Assembly: GCF_004135585.1 (NCBI RefSeq)
Contig: NZ_CP035501.1
Location: forward strand, 1,537,001-1,601,000
Direction: 5' to 3'
Source: Sphingosinicella sp. BN140058
GTDB taxonomy: Bacteria; Pseudomonadota; Alphaproteobacteria; Sphingomonadales; Sphingomonadaceae
Length of the DNA stretch: 64,000 nucleotides
The notes under the pieces are model-generated. The model was not told the origin of the DNA and ran no database searches. It was given only the letters and a program-made list of their open reading frames with translations. Numbering within the stretch: the stretch's first letter is position 1; the number at the start of each line of letters is the position of its first letter. The position numbers and the translations under genes were made by a program. Positions 55,357-64,000 of this stretch are shown here, one piece after another.

Positions 55357-57549
55357 TCAGAATTCGAAGGTGACCGACGAGCGCAGGGTGCGCGGCTGCC
55401 CCTGAAGCAGGTAGCCGCCGAAGGCCGACGCCCAATAGCCCTCGTTGGTGACGTTCTCGGCACTCAGCCGCAATGTGACCGGATGGTCGGCGGCGACGAG
55501 CACGTAGCGGATACCGAGATCGACGCGGCTCCAGGCGGGCACGCGCTGGCTGTTCGCGACATCCAGATATTGGGCAGCGGTGTGGACGACGCGCGCGGTG
55601 ATCGTCGCGGCGCGCAGGAAGGGCGGCACCAGCTCCACGCCCAGATTGGCCTGGAGATCCGGCACGCCGATCGCGCTGCGGCCGTCATTGATGCCGTTGA
55701 GGGTGCGGGTCAGCTTGGCATCGTTGAGCGCGAAGCCGCCGATGATGCGCAGCCAGTCGGTCGGCTCGCCGTTCAGCGAGACCTCGACGCCGCGATTGCG
55801 CTGCTCGCCGTCGACGACGAAGGTGAGCGCATTGGGGTTGGTCGGCGTCGGCGTCGACGCGCTGAACGCGCTCGGCTGCGTGATCTGGTAGAGTGCCACG
55901 GTTCCGGTGAGACCGCGCAACGCGATCTTGCCGCCAATCTCGTACTGGACCGAACGGAACGGCGCGAACACCTCGCCGGCATTGAGCGTGTTCGCGTTGA
56001 GCGGCGCCGTCGGGCCTTGGGCGAGGCCTTCGATGCGATTGGCGTAGAGCGACAGGCGCTCGGTCGGCCGGACGACGAGCCCGACGACGGGCGTGGTCGC
56101 CGATTCGCGATAGCTGGTCGTACGCAGCAAGGTGCCGCGATTATAGGCGTCGACGCCGATCCGCTGGTGCCGCGCACCGGCCGTCACCAGGACGCGATCG
56201 TTCCACAGGCCGAGCGTGTCGGAGGCGTAGAAGCTGGTGAACTCCGCGGTGGAGGCGCGCGGCAGGTCAACGAGGTCGCCGCCCGCCGACGGCAGGGTGG
56301 CATTGGTCGGCAAATCCACCATCCGAGCGTCATAGATGCTCGTGCAGAAGCTCGTCACCGCCACCGGCGCGGCGGCGCAGCCCTGGCGCGCGGCTAGCGG
56401 GAAATTACCCGAGGTAAAGGCATTGCGATTCTCGAGGAAGTTCACCGATGCGCCGAGGCTGAAGCGATGGCTGATAGGCCCGGTCTGGAAGCGCCCGCGA
56501 AGTCCGGCCTGGCCGCTCTGATTGTGATCCTCGCGCGGCACGTAGAGCCGCGCGGCGGTGCCGATCCCCGTTGCGGCGTTGGTGACGGTGATCGTCGAAT
56601 ATTCCCCTTCCTCGGTGCCGTTGCGCATGCCGGCGGCGAGGAAGGCGGTGATGTTGGGCGCGACATCGACCTCGGCGCGGGCGAGGACATAAAGGTCGCG
56701 CAGCTCCGTGTAGGTCCAGCGCTGGGCGGGATTGTAGCTCGGATCAGGCGCGTCCGGCACCGGCTGGCCGGCGGCGAGCCGCACCGTGGTGCGCGGCTGG
56801 TAGGCGTTCTGGTCCTCATAGCCGATGTCGAGGAAGAAGCGGCCCGGCCCGGTGCGGACATCGAAGCTCCCACCGAGCACGCCGACCCGGCGCCGGTCGT
56901 TGTCCACCGCCGTCTCGCCCTCGCGGTAGATGCCGTTGACGCGGAGCCCGAGCATGTTGTCACGCCCGAACCTGGTGCCGGCGTCGAAATTGCCGCCGAA
57001 CAGGCTGTCGGCGCCGTAGCTTGCGGTGGCGCGTAGCAGGGTGCGCTCGGCCCGCTTGGGCACCAGATTGATGCTGCCGCCGATCCCGGATCCGCCCGGC
57101 GCCGCCCCAAACAGGAAGGCGTTGGCGCCGTTCAGCACCTGCACCCGCTCGTAGAGTTCGGGTGAGACGAGCTGGCGCGGGGTGACGCCGTAGAGGCCGT
57201 CGATCGACACGTCGTCGCCGCTTAGCGTAAACCCGCGCAGCACGAACAGCTCCGCCTGGTTGCCGAAGCCGTAGGTGGTGCGGACCGACGGCTCGTTCTC
57301 GAGCACGTCGCCGATCGTTTCCGACTGCTGGTCGAGGATCAGCTGGGCAGTGTAGCCGGTGACGTTGAACGGCGTTTCGAGCGCATCGAGATTGCCGAGG
57401 ACGCCGATCGCCCCGTCCGACACGACCTGCCTCTGCGCCTGCTGGGCCGTGACGATGATCTCATCTTCGTCCTGCCTCGCATCCTGCGCAAAGGCACCTC
57501 CGGGAATCGCGACCAACGCGGCGATTCCGAGATGATAAAGCCCCCTCAA
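55357..57549 (-). CDS. TonB-dependent siderophore receptor
   Basis: The 730-residue outer-membrane receptor has a signal peptide (LGIAALVAIPGGAFAQ), TonB-box-like EIIVTAQQ, plug features (TIGDVLENEPSVRTTYGFGNQAELFVLRGFTLSGDDVSIDGLYG, GSGIGGSINLVPKRA) typical of ferric-siderophore receptors, and a barrel ending in LRSSVTFEF. The start codon is a TTG at 57549; the frame has a stop 16 bases upstream, so no other start fits well. A Fur-box match lies 15 bases upstream. It leads the operon with the PepSY and 61-residue proteins. Confidence 0.92.
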   Translation of the reverse strand: MRGLYHLGIAALVAIPGGAFAQDARQDEDEIIVTAQQAQRQVVSDGAIGVLGNLDALETPFNVTGYTAQLILDQQSETIGDVLENEPSVRTTYGFGNQAELFVLRGFTLSGDDVSIDGLYGVTPRQLVSPELYERVQVLNGANAFLFGAAPGGSGIGGSINLVPKRAERTLLRATASYGADSLFGGNFDAGTRFGRDNMLGLRVNGIYREGETAVDNDRRRVGVLGGSFDVRTGPGRFFLDIGYEDQNAYQPRTTVRLAAGQPVPDAPDPSYNPAQRWTYTELRDLYVLARAEVDVAPNITAFLAAGMRNGTEEGEYSTITVTNAATGIGTAARLYVPREDHNQSGQAGLRGRFQTGPISHRFSLGASVNFLENRNAFTSGNFPLAARQGCAAAPVAVTSFCTSIYDARMVDLPTNATLPSAGGDLVDLPRASTAEFTSFYASDTLGLWNDRVLVTAGARHQRIGVDAYNRGTLLRTTSYRESATTPVVGLVVRPTERLSLYANRIEGLAQGPTAPLNANTLNAGEVFAPFRSVQYEIGGKIALRGLTGTVALYQITQPSAFSASTPTPTNPNALTFVVDGEQRNRGVEVSLNGEPTDWLRIIGGFALNDAKLTRTLNGINDGRSAIGVPDLQANLGVELVPPFLRAATITARVVHTAAQYLDVANSQRVPAWSRVDLGIRYVLVAADHPVTLRLSAENVTNEGYWASAFGGYLLQGQPRTLRSSVTFEF

Positions 57550-57563
57550 GAAATTAGACCTTC

Positions 57564-57582
57564 GCTATTGATAATCATTCGC
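57564..57582. promoter_or_regulatory. Fur box
   Basis: GCTATTGATAATCATTCGC contains GATAATCATT, the central part of the 19-bp Fur consensus, with partial symmetry. It lies directly upstream of the siderophore receptor gene. Confidence 0.75.
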
Positions 57583-57711
57583 AGCCACTAGGGGGCGGTA
57601 GCAGAGATTGCAACGGTCTTGGCGGGCAGGCGGACCGCCGTTCATGGCAGCCAACGGTGCTCGCGTTTTAGGAAGCGTGCCGGCCACGAGCAGGTGCGGT
57701 GCTGTCCACGA

Positions 57712-58701
57712 TCACCGTCGGCGTGCAGCGCAACCGCCGAAGAGTGCGTCCACGGCAGCAAAGCGCCTGGTGAATCGATCATTGTCGAACGGCTGAGTTC
57801 GATGGATCACCGCCCCTCTATTGTCTCGAACGGTTATGGTGAGCGGCTGCCGGTGGCGCTTTGACATTTCGCGCCAGGCAACGAGCTCCGCAAAGTCCTC
57901 CGGGGCTGCGGCGGTCGCGTATAATGAGACGAAAGGACTGTTGACCAACGACGTGTAAAGGCCCGGTGCCGACGAAATCGGGATCCTGGGTCCGCGGCGA
58001 AAGAGGTTCGACGCAATCGGCGATTTGGCCCAGGAGGGGTGAAGAGACGTGCGATCCAACCAGATCGACGAGGTAAATCTCGGATCCAGCTTCCTCGTAA
58101 CGGCCAGGACATTGTCAACGATATGTGTCGCCTCGTGAAGAAGGACATAGTCCAGAGCATTTGCAGGCGCGTCGATGGTCACGGTCGATCCGGAGCCGTC
58201 ATCGGCGAAAATCGCCCGCTCTTTGCTGGTCAGGAACTCCGCGAGTGACTCGTTCAAAATCCCGGCACGAAGGGTGAGATCGAACACCGGAAAGCTTCCG
58301 TCGTTCACCACCGCGGTAAGTCCATTGCCCGCCCCTGCAGGGACATCGATGAAGCTGAGGTGACGCAGATGCGCGTGCAGTTTCTGCCGATGTAACGCGG
58401 GTAGGTTGCGCAGGGCATCGTCCACCTTGGCCCTTTGGGCAGCGTTCAGGAGATATGGCCGCGCGGACACCGCCCCTGAATCGACGTAGCTGCGAATGGC
58501 GTCCGGTGATGGCGGGCGAAGGCGCGACAGGAGGGATGCGGTTGGATCGACTCCCGCCGGGGCTTGCGCCACGTCCGCGCCTGCCTTTGGGGCAACGCAC
58601 GCATCGGCGGCAAAGGCGCGTACCAGGAAGAGCAACGGCAGGGCGATCAGGGCAGCCGTGGGAAGCAGCGTACCTTTCCACTTTTGGCAAAACGGGTTCA
58701 T
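57712..58701 (-). CDS. Secreted zincin-like metalloprotease candidate (HExxH)
   Basis: The 329-residue protein has an N-terminal hydrophobic signal (GTLLPTAALIALPLLFLVRAFAADA) and a gluzincin-like core: YVLLHEATHIVDN (HExxH) near residue 190 and PEDFAELVAWREM near 270, whose glutamate could be the third zinc ligand. Between them is LDPRFTSSIWLDRTSLHPSW. No characterised family is recognised. Its start overlaps the stop of the MFS gene at 58698 by four bases, so the two are translated together. A role in the envelope is inferred from the signal peptide. Confidence 0.72.
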   Translation of the reverse strand: MNPFCQKWKGTLLPTAALIALPLLFLVRAFAADACVAPKAGADVAQAPAGVDPTASLLSRLRPPSPDAIRSYVDSGAVSARPYLLNAAQRAKVDDALRNLPALHRQKLHAHLRHLSFIDVPAGAGNGLTAVVNDGSFPVFDLTLRAGILNESLAEFLTSKERAIFADDGSGSTVTIDAPANALDYVLLHEATHIVDNVLAVTRKLDPRFTSSIWLDRTSLHPSWAKSPIASNLFRRGPRIPISSAPGLYTSLVNSPFVSLYATAAAPEDFAELVAWREMSKRHRQPLTITVRDNRGAVIHRTQPFDNDRFTRRFAAVDALFGGCAARRR

Positions 58702-60008
58702 TCGACACCTTCCGGTCGCTGATTGGCCTCGGTTGGCCGCGGCACGGCGACCAACCCCAGGCTAGCGACCAGGCCTACGAGCGCGACGGCGCCGACGATC
58801 AGGCCCGGCGCTGCCGGCCGGCCGCTCGCCTGGATCAGTGCGTTGGCGGCGAGAGGGCCGAGGCCGCTCAGCAGGGTGAAGCTGATGTTGAGCGACAGCG
58901 CGACGCCGCTGAATCGTACCCGGGCCGGAAACAGGCCTGCGATCAGATAGGCGAAGCTGCCGTTTGCGCCCGCGACGGCAATCGCCAGCAGCGGCAGCAC
59001 GACGAGAAGGTTGGCGTCGCCACGGGCGAGCAGGGAATAGGCCAGGGGTCCGCCGATCAGCAGCAGCACGGAGGAGCCGAGCAGCAGGAAATTGGGCGGC
59101 ACCCGGTCGGCCCACCACGATGCGGCGAGCAGCGACAGCGACATGGCGAGCAGGGCGACGTTCATCGCGATCGCCACCGCCTGGCGGTCGTAGCCGAGCA
59201 CCTGGCCGAGATAGGCCGGCATGTGCGCGAACAGCAGGCCGTTGAACCCGGCGGTCAGCGCCACCACGGCGCAGCCGAGCAGGATCGAACCCGGATGCGT
59301 GCGCAGCACCTCCCGCACTGGCTGGCGCGCGGCGTCGTGGCGGATGCGGAGGAATTCAGGCGTTTCCTCCAGATTGCGGCGCAGCCAGAAGCTCAGCAGA
59401 CCGAGCAAGCCGCCGATCACGAAGGCGATCCGCCAGCCATGATCGAGCATCGCTGCGGGACTGAGCCATGCGCCGAGGGCAAGGTTGACGAAGGCGGCGA
59501 GCAGCACGCCGCCATTGACCAGGGCGAAGACGATCCCGCAGGCAAGACCCGGCCGCTTTCCCGCCGTCTCGACGACGAAGGTGATCGCGCCCGGCAGTTC
59601 GCCGCCGATGCATAGGCCCTGGATGAAGCGCAGCAGCACCAGCAGGAAGGTGGCGGCGAGGCCCCATGTCGCATAGGTCGGGATCAGGCCGATGGCGAGC
59701 GTGCAGGCCGACATGGTGAAGACGGTGACCACGAACACGGTCTTGCGGCCGTAGCGGTCGCCATAATGGCTCGAGATCATGCCGCCGATCGGCCGCGCCA
59801 GATAGCCGATCGCGAAGATCGCGAGGGCAAGCGTCAATGCCAGCGGGTCTCCGGCCGGAAAGAAGGCGGCGGCGATCGCCTGGGCGAAAATGCCGTAGAC
59901 GATGAAATCATAATATTCGAGGCCGCCGCCAAGTGCAGCGAGCAGGACCGATCGCCACTGACGACGGCCGACGTCAATGCGACTCTTCGCAGCCGGTGCC
60001 GAGTTCAT
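58698..60008 (-). CDS. MFS metabolite:H+ symporter (ProP/ShiA-like)
   Basis: The 436-residue protein has twelve helices and the marks of the metabolite:proton symporter family: GGGLEYYDFIVYGIFAQAIAAAFFP at helix 1, RPIGGMISSHYGDRYGRKTVF in the 2-3 loop, RFIQGLCIGGELPGAITFV in helix 4 and RRNLEETPEFLRIR in the central loop. Substrates of relatives are dicarboxylates, shikimate or betaine. The ATG at 60008 or a GTG two codons earlier could start it. It is the first gene of the pair with the zincin. Confidence 0.87.
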   Translation of the reverse strand: MNSAPAAKSRIDVGRRQWRSVLLAALGGGLEYYDFIVYGIFAQAIAAAFFPAGDPLALTLALAIFAIGYLARPIGGMISSHYGDRYGRKTVFVVTVFTMSACTLAIGLIPTYATWGLAATFLLVLLRFIQGLCIGGELPGAITFVVETAGKRPGLACGIVFALVNGGVLLAAFVNLALGAWLSPAAMLDHGWRIAFVIGGLLGLLSFWLRRNLEETPEFLRIRHDAARQPVREVLRTHPGSILLGCAVVALTAGFNGLLFAHMPAYLGQVLGYDRQAVAIAMNVALLAMSLSLLAASWWADRVPPNFLLLGSSVLLLIGGPLAYSLLARGDANLLVVLPLLAIAVAGANGSFAYLIAGLFPARVRFSGVALSLNISFTLLSGLGPLAANALIQASGRPAAPGLIVGAVALVGLVASLGLVAVPRPTEANQRPEGVE

Positions 60009-60365
60009 CGCCACCGCACGCTCGGACCGCTCTGAACCGCGCTGTGCTGGGAGCCGGCTTGGTCAACAAGCCCCCGGATCTCGGATCGCATCGAATGCTC
60101 CTTCATTCACTCGCTTCGACAGATAGCGGCTCCGATTGCTCCTTCGTACACTCCGATGACTACCGCTGTAGCGGACTGGGAAAGAAAAGAGACATCGAAG
60201 CACCTCGGTCTACATCGCTCGCCATGATTACGACGGAAACTATGTTTCGATGGTTCTCGCGTCGCAGGTGGTTAGAGCTCGAAGATCATGTCCCTCGTGC
60301 CATGCAAGACCGAGCCTTTCTGGCTGAGGCCGGCGTGGTCAAGGGATCAATCCGAAAGGCAACGC
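60009..60365. other. Intergenic region without a recognisable gene
   Basis: This divergent spacer between the MFS and GNAT-fold genes is less GC-rich than its surroundings (for example TTACGACGGAAACTATGTTT near 60229) and probably holds both promoters. No conserved open frame or strong inverted repeat was seen. Confidence 0.5.
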
Positions 60366-61517
60366 TTGCATACCGTAACGATCGCGCCCGTCATCACCGC
60401 CAACGACCGCAAGGCCTTCGTGGACCTGCCGTTCCGGCTCTACCGTGACGACCCGCATTGGGTACCGCCGCTCAAGGGTGAGGCGCTGGGGCTGATCACC
60501 CCCGAAAAGAACGGCTGGTTCAGCCACGCCAAGGTCCAGCTTTTCCTTGCTTGCGAAGGGAAGCGCGTGGTCGGGCGCATTTCGGCCCATATCGACACGC
60601 TCGCGCTCACCATGCCGCGGGAGCAGGGCTTTGGTCCCGGCGTCGGTCAATGGGGCTTGATGGAGGCCGAGCGGGAAGACATCTTCCTCGCTTTGGTGGC
60701 GCGCGCCGAGCGCTGGCTGCGCGATCAGGGCATGACCCGGGCACTGGGACCCATCAGCATGTCGATTTGGGAAGAGCCCGGCTTGCTCGTCGAGGGATTC
60801 GACCATCCGCCGACCATCATGATGGGCCACGCCCGGCCGGAATATCGCGACTGGATCGAGCGTGCGGGATATTCTCCGGTCAAGAAGCTCCTGACCTACG
60901 AGCTCGACATCACCGGAAATTTTCCGAAGATCGTCCAGCGGATCATCAAGTCCGGCGAGGCTAATCCGCGCATCCGCATCAGGGACACGGACAAAAACCG
61001 GTTCGAGGAGGAGGCGGCGATCATTCTCGCAATCCTCAACGACGCCTGGAAATCGAATTGGGGCTTCGTTCCGCTGACCGAGCCGGAAATTCGCGACGTT
61101 GGCGTGAAGCTGAAGCCGATCGTCTTCAACGACCTCATCCAGATCGCCGAGCTGGACGGCAGACCTGTCGCCTTCATGCTCACCCTCCCCGATTTGAACG
61201 AGGCGACGAAAAGCCTCAACGGCTCGCTCCTGCCGTTTGGCTGGATCAAGCTGCTCTGGTGGCTTCGCAAACCCAAGGTGAGGACCATGCGCGTTCCGTT
61301 GATGGGCGTGGTCAAGGAGCTTCAGACGTCGAGACTGGCCAATCAGCTCGCCTTCATGATGATCGAGCGTATTCGCCGTGCGGCCGTCGACAAATACGGC
61401 GCGACCCGCGGCGAGATCGGCTGGATATTGGACGACAATCGCGGAATGCTCTCCATCGCAACAACGATCCAAAGCGACATCAACAAGGTGTATGTCATCT
61501 ACGGACGATCGCTTTGA
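60366..61517 (+). CDS. GNAT-fold N-acyltransferase, bacterial ceramide-synthase-like family
   Basis: The protein (383 residues from a TTG at 60366) resembles the family once labelled dATP pyrophosphohydrolase and now including bacterial ceramide synthase: FVDLPFRLYRDDPHWVPPLKGE at the start, FLACEGKRVVGRISAHID, RALGPISMSIWEEPGLLVEGFDHPPTIMMGHARPEYRDWIERAGY and a C-terminal WILDDNRGMLSIATTIQSDINKVYVIYGRSL. Such enzymes can acylate sphingoid bases, fitting a sphingolipid-making host. AAGG precedes the TTG; an ATG at 60288 would add 26 untypical residues. No serine palmitoyltransferase gene is in view, so other acyl acceptors remain possible. Confidence 0.72.
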   Translation: MHTVTIAPVITANDRKAFVDLPFRLYRDDPHWVPPLKGEALGLITPEKNGWFSHAKVQLFLACEGKRVVGRISAHIDTLALTMPREQGFGPGVGQWGLMEAEREDIFLALVARAERWLRDQGMTRALGPISMSIWEEPGLLVEGFDHPPTIMMGHARPEYRDWIERAGYSPVKKLLTYELDITGNFPKIVQRIIKSGEANPRIRIRDTDKNRFEEEAAIILAILNDAWKSNWGFVPLTEPEIRDVGVKLKPIVFNDLIQIAELDGRPVAFMLTLPDLNEATKSLNGSLLPFGWIKLLWWLRKPKVRTMRVPLMGVVKELQTSRLANQLAFMMIERIRRAAVDKYGATRGEIGWILDDNRGMLSIATTIQSDINKVYVIYGRSL

Positions 61518-61653
61518 GCTATGACTCGAAGACGTCTCGGTCGATCCCCATGCACTACAATGGTAATGACTCCCCTCCGAACCGCAACGTGCACGTAGGA
61601 GGAACCGCACAGGGTGCATCGGACGGCAATTTCGCCGCTGATTGGAGTTGCAG

Positions 61654-62220
61654 ATGAGCACGAATATTCGTGATGAGTCGGGACCGAATCTCAAGACCCT
61701 TCCGGCCCTGCCCCGTTTTCACCACGCAGCCTACGTCTCTTCCGACCAGGAACGAACCCGTCACTTCTACGAAGATATTCTCGGGATGGAGCTGACCGGG
61801 TTCTGGGTCGAACATGAAGTCATCGGAGGCATCGCACACGAATTCAGCCTTTCCCTGTACGCGCTGGGTGACGGCAGCGCGCTGTCCTTCTTCAACTTCG
61901 CCGATCCCGAAATTCAACAGCAACATGCCGCGCACAGGCAGGGATTGTTCGTCCACCTGGCACTCAGGGTGAATGAGGATCACCAGGAACAGCTCCGCTG
62001 CCGGCTCCATGCAGCGGGCCTCGAGGCTTCGGAATTCGATCACGGCTACGCGCGCTCGCTCTACGTCCAGGATCCCGACGGCCAGATGATCGAATTCGCG
62101 GTGGAGCCCGAGCTGATGGACAGCATCGCGGTGCACCAGCGCGCCACCGCCCACGAGGCGCTGCGCCGTTGGCAGGGCGGAGACAGAACCGTCAACAACA
62201 CCTTGCCCAGACAGCACTGA
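61654..62220 (+). CDS. VOC (glyoxalase/dioxygenase) superfamily protein
   Basis: The 188-residue protein has one pair of VOC modules: FHHAAYVSSDQERTRHFYEDILGMELTG near 22-50, LSFFNFADPE, GLFVHLALRVNEDHQEQLRCRLHAAG near 105-130 and SLYVQDPDGQMIEFAVEP near 145-160. Metal ligands could be the first histidine (HHAAYV), the histidine in FVHLAL and the glutamate in IEFAV. Activity (lyase, dioxygenase or resistance) cannot be told. The ATG at 61654 was preferred to an upstream TTG in the spacer. Confidence 0.85.
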   Translation: MSTNIRDESGPNLKTLPALPRFHHAAYVSSDQERTRHFYEDILGMELTGFWVEHEVIGGIAHEFSLSLYALGDGSALSFFNFADPEIQQQHAAHRQGLFVHLALRVNEDHQEQLRCRLHAAGLEASEFDHGYARSLYVQDPDGQMIEFAVEPELMDSIAVHQRATAHEALRRWQGGDRTVNNTLPRQH

Positions 62221-62493
62221 TCCCTCGATCGGCGGCCTCGGCAAGCGTCCCGGGCACAACGCTGGCATGCTGGATCGACGGCATCGGCATGCCGGCGCTG
62301 TGTCGGGCATGTGCTCGTCCAAGTGGCGGCGTCACGGCAGACATCCCGATCCAAGCACCGCAGAACGGCCTCCCGAGAAGGCGGCGTGGAACGCGACGCC
62401 GCGTCCAATCTCCAGGCCCGAACGGTGCCGATCATTTCCGCCGCTCGGCGCGAACGCGTCGCTCCTCCTCAATTCTCGTCCCGGAGTAAACTC

Positions 62494-62910
62494 ATGTCTC
62501 TTTCGATCGAACGCCTCTTGCGGCGGCGCACGGCCGCATTCATCGCCAGAACGGCCCTGACCTTTCCTTTTTGGGCGAGCGGCATCGTCAAGCTCGTCGA
62601 TTTCGGGGGAGCACTCGCCGAGATGACCCATTTCGGTCTTCATCCGGCGACCTTTTTCGCCGTCGCGACGATCGCCGTTCAGCTCGGAGGTTCCTTCCTG
62701 ATCATCGTCGACAGATTGGCCTGGCTGGGCGCCGGCGCGCTGGGCGTCTTCACCGGCCTGACGGTGATCGTGGCACACCACTTCTGGTCGATCGCCGAGG
62801 AACCCGCCCGAACCATCGCCTTCCACACTGCGATGGAGCATGTCGGCATCATCGGCGGCCTCTTTGCAGTCGCCATCCTGGCGGCCCGCCCGAGTTCCGA
62901 GCCGGTGTGA
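62494..62910 (+). CDS. DoxX-family membrane protein
   Basis: The 138-residue protein has four membrane helices and DoxX-like features: ALTFPFWASGIVKLVDFGGALAEM, GLHPATFFAVATIAVQLGGSFLIIV, FTGLTVIVAHHFW and a final helix EHVGIIGGLFAVAILA. GGAG lies nine bases before the ATG. It follows the VOC gene by 273 bases in the same direction. Relatives are associated with oxidative-stress or quinone-linked complexes; the function here is not known. Confidence 0.82.
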   Translation: MSLSIERLLRRRTAAFIARTALTFPFWASGIVKLVDFGGALAEMTHFGLHPATFFAVATIAVQLGGSFLIIVDRLAWLGAGALGVFTGLTVIVAHHFWSIAEEPARTIAFHTAMEHVGIIGGLFAVAILAARPSSEPV

Positions 62911-63025
62911 GGCATGCACGGCTCGGCATCGGCGGCACCGCGCCGGTGCCGAGCCTCAATGCGCGCGGCCCTGCTTGCGCGCTTTCATCAGGTCCGGGGC
63001 CGCTGCCCTAAGTGCGGGCGTGGAC

Positions 63026-63427
63026 CTATCCTCCGTTGTCGCAGAGGTCGGCGATCCCCGCCAAAGCGTCACGCTCGATCTTCACCAGCTCGTCGAGGGT
63101 CAGCTCCAGCGCGACCTTCTGAGCCCGCAATTCTTCTATGCGCTCCCGGCAGCGGCCCGCTAATCCGCGCATCTGCACGACATGACGAGGATCGGCGTCA
63201 TAGAGGGCGAGGAATTCGCGGATCTCGCGAAGGGAGAAGCCGAGCCGCTTGCCCCTGAGGATACGCCGCATGCGGTTGGTCTCACGCCGGGAATAGACTC
63301 GTTGGGTTCCCACGCGCTGGGGCGCGATCAGGCCTCGATCCTCGTACAAGCGCAACGTTCGCGGCGTGATGCCCAGGCTGTCGGCGACCTCCTGAATGCC
63401 TCGCAACTGTTCAATTCCGTCCGGCAT
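63026..63427 (-). CDS. MerR-family transcriptional regulator
   Basis: The 133-residue protein has a MerR winged helix (about 5-75: GIQEVADSLGITPRTLRLYEDRGLIAPQRVGTQRVYSRRETNRMRRI) followed by a coiled coil (GRCRERIEELRAQKVALELTLDELVKIE). There are no cysteine pairs of the metal-sensing type. The ATG at 63427 has GAGG at good spacing; an ATG at 63442 would add five residues. It is convergent with the DoxX gene and may regulate genes to its right, beyond the window. Confidence 0.87.
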   Translation of the reverse strand: MPDGIEQLRGIQEVADSLGITPRTLRLYEDRGLIAPQRVGTQRVYSRRETNRMRRILRGKRLGFSLREIREFLALYDADPRHVVQMRGLAGRCRERIEELRAQKVALELTLDELVKIERDALAGIADLCDNGG

Positions 63428-63550
63428 CGGCGACCTCTTCATCCTCCACTCGCGTCTGTTCGCCTGGCCGATGGATGGCTCGGTGGTGCACGGTCTCGGA
63501 GCCGGGCGGCGCGGGCCGATCCTCTTGCCACAGCGTTTCTGCAGAAAGGT

Positions 63551-63808
63551 TCATCCATGAGACCCGATCTGCTCCGCGTCGCACCGGCGCGCCGGATCGG
63601 GCATCCGGATCGGCAAGCATGGAGCGCAGGCCGACCACCGGTGCGCCGGAGCGAAACAGACAAGGGGCGGAGCCTCGCTGCGAAGCCGGGCCGGAGCGGG
63701 TCGCGACAGCGGACGCTCTCCAACCAGCGACAACGCGACCATGCCGCCGATCAGCACAGCCGCGGCAGCCGCGACCAGCAGGCGATCGAAGAAAGCGTTC
63801 CAGCGCAT
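63551..63808 (-). CDS. Possible small membrane protein
   Basis: A frame of 85 residues starting MRWNAFFDRLLVAAAAAVLIGGMVALSLVGERPL has one convincing membrane helix, but the rest is Arg/Pro/Cys-rich and may be a shadow of GC-rich DNA. There is no clear ribosome binding site. The remaining 63,809-64,000 stretch shows no recognisable gene. Confidence 0.3.
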   Translation of the reverse strand: MRWNAFFDRLLVAAAAAVLIGGMVALSLVGERPLSRPAPARLRSEAPPLVCFAPAHRWSACAPCLPIRMPDPARRCDAEQIGSHG

Positions 63809-64000
63809 GTTCAACGCTCGAGCGCCGGGAGCGGCCGCAGCCGAGCGGGACGCTGCACTCGCGTGCGGCAAGCGGGCTGTGCGCCAGCCACTCGCCCGCC
63901 CTCAGTCGGCACAGGGTCGCTGCCGCGGCACGGCCGCCGACGCGGCCCGCCGCCGCAGAGCCGGATTGTTCCTGCCCCGCATCCGAAAGGACGGCCGCTC

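Overview
The window looks like a chromosomal segment of a GC-rich alphaproteobacterium of the sphingomonad type (Sphingomonas or a close relative). The grounds are the Caulobacter/sphingomonad class of large TonB-dependent receptors, many GTG/TTG starts with strong Shine-Dalgarno sequences, the sphingomonad dispersed palindrome around TTCGGGCTGAGCCTGTCGAA, and a non-phosphorylative L-rhamnose pathway of the kind described in Sphingomonas. No rRNA, tRNA, CRISPR array, phage or transposase gene was found.

Region 1 (about 1-30,190) is a rhamnogalacturonan-I (pectin) utilisation locus. Outer-membrane uptake is by two large TonB receptors (8209, 13120). Backbone and side-chain enzymes are a PL11 rhamnogalacturonan lyase, a PL22 oligogalacturonate lyase, a GH28, a GH35 beta-galactosidase, a GH105 cut by the left edge, two CE12-type acetylesterases and a further alpha/beta-hydrolase esterase. 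The released L-rhamnose can be handled by a mutarotase (488-802), an MFS importer, L-rhamnose 1-dehydrogenase, lactonase, L-rhamnonate dehydratase, 2-keto-3-deoxy-rhamnonate dehydrogenase and a FAH-type diketo-acid hydrolase, giving pyruvate plus L-lactate. An FMN L-lactate dehydrogenase (3187-4341) then makes the second pyruvate. Two regulators sit in the locus. The IclR protein (28567) has a 15-bp palindrome, consensus TCCCAnAnnnTGGrA, which I found at five places in front of the rhamnose and polysaccharide genes. The GntR/FadR protein (5053) has a TTGTCATACAA palindrome at its own promoter.

Region 2 (about 30,190-39,750) holds a repeat-rich spacer, a 2323-residue autotransporter adhesin with a perfect UUCG terminator, a divergent LuxR-type regulator, and an alternative oxidase whose ribosome binding site lies inside a 14-bp hairpin.

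Region 3 (about 39,750-54,000) carries signalling and redox genes: a PilZ protein, a small membrane protein coupled to a membrane methyl-accepting protein, a PAS-GGDEF-EAL protein, a three-subunit molybdenum hydroxylase (PaoABC type), a Bcr/CflA-like efflux pump, a secreted TPR protein, and a hybrid histidine kinase preceded by a string of inverted repeats.

Region 4 (about 54,000-64,000) contains an iron module (Fur box, siderophore-type TonB receptor, PepSY membrane protein, 61-residue membrane protein), a secreted HExxH zincin overlapping an MFS transporter gene, a GNAT-fold protein of the bacterial ceramide-synthase type, a VOC protein, a DoxX protein and a MerR regulator.
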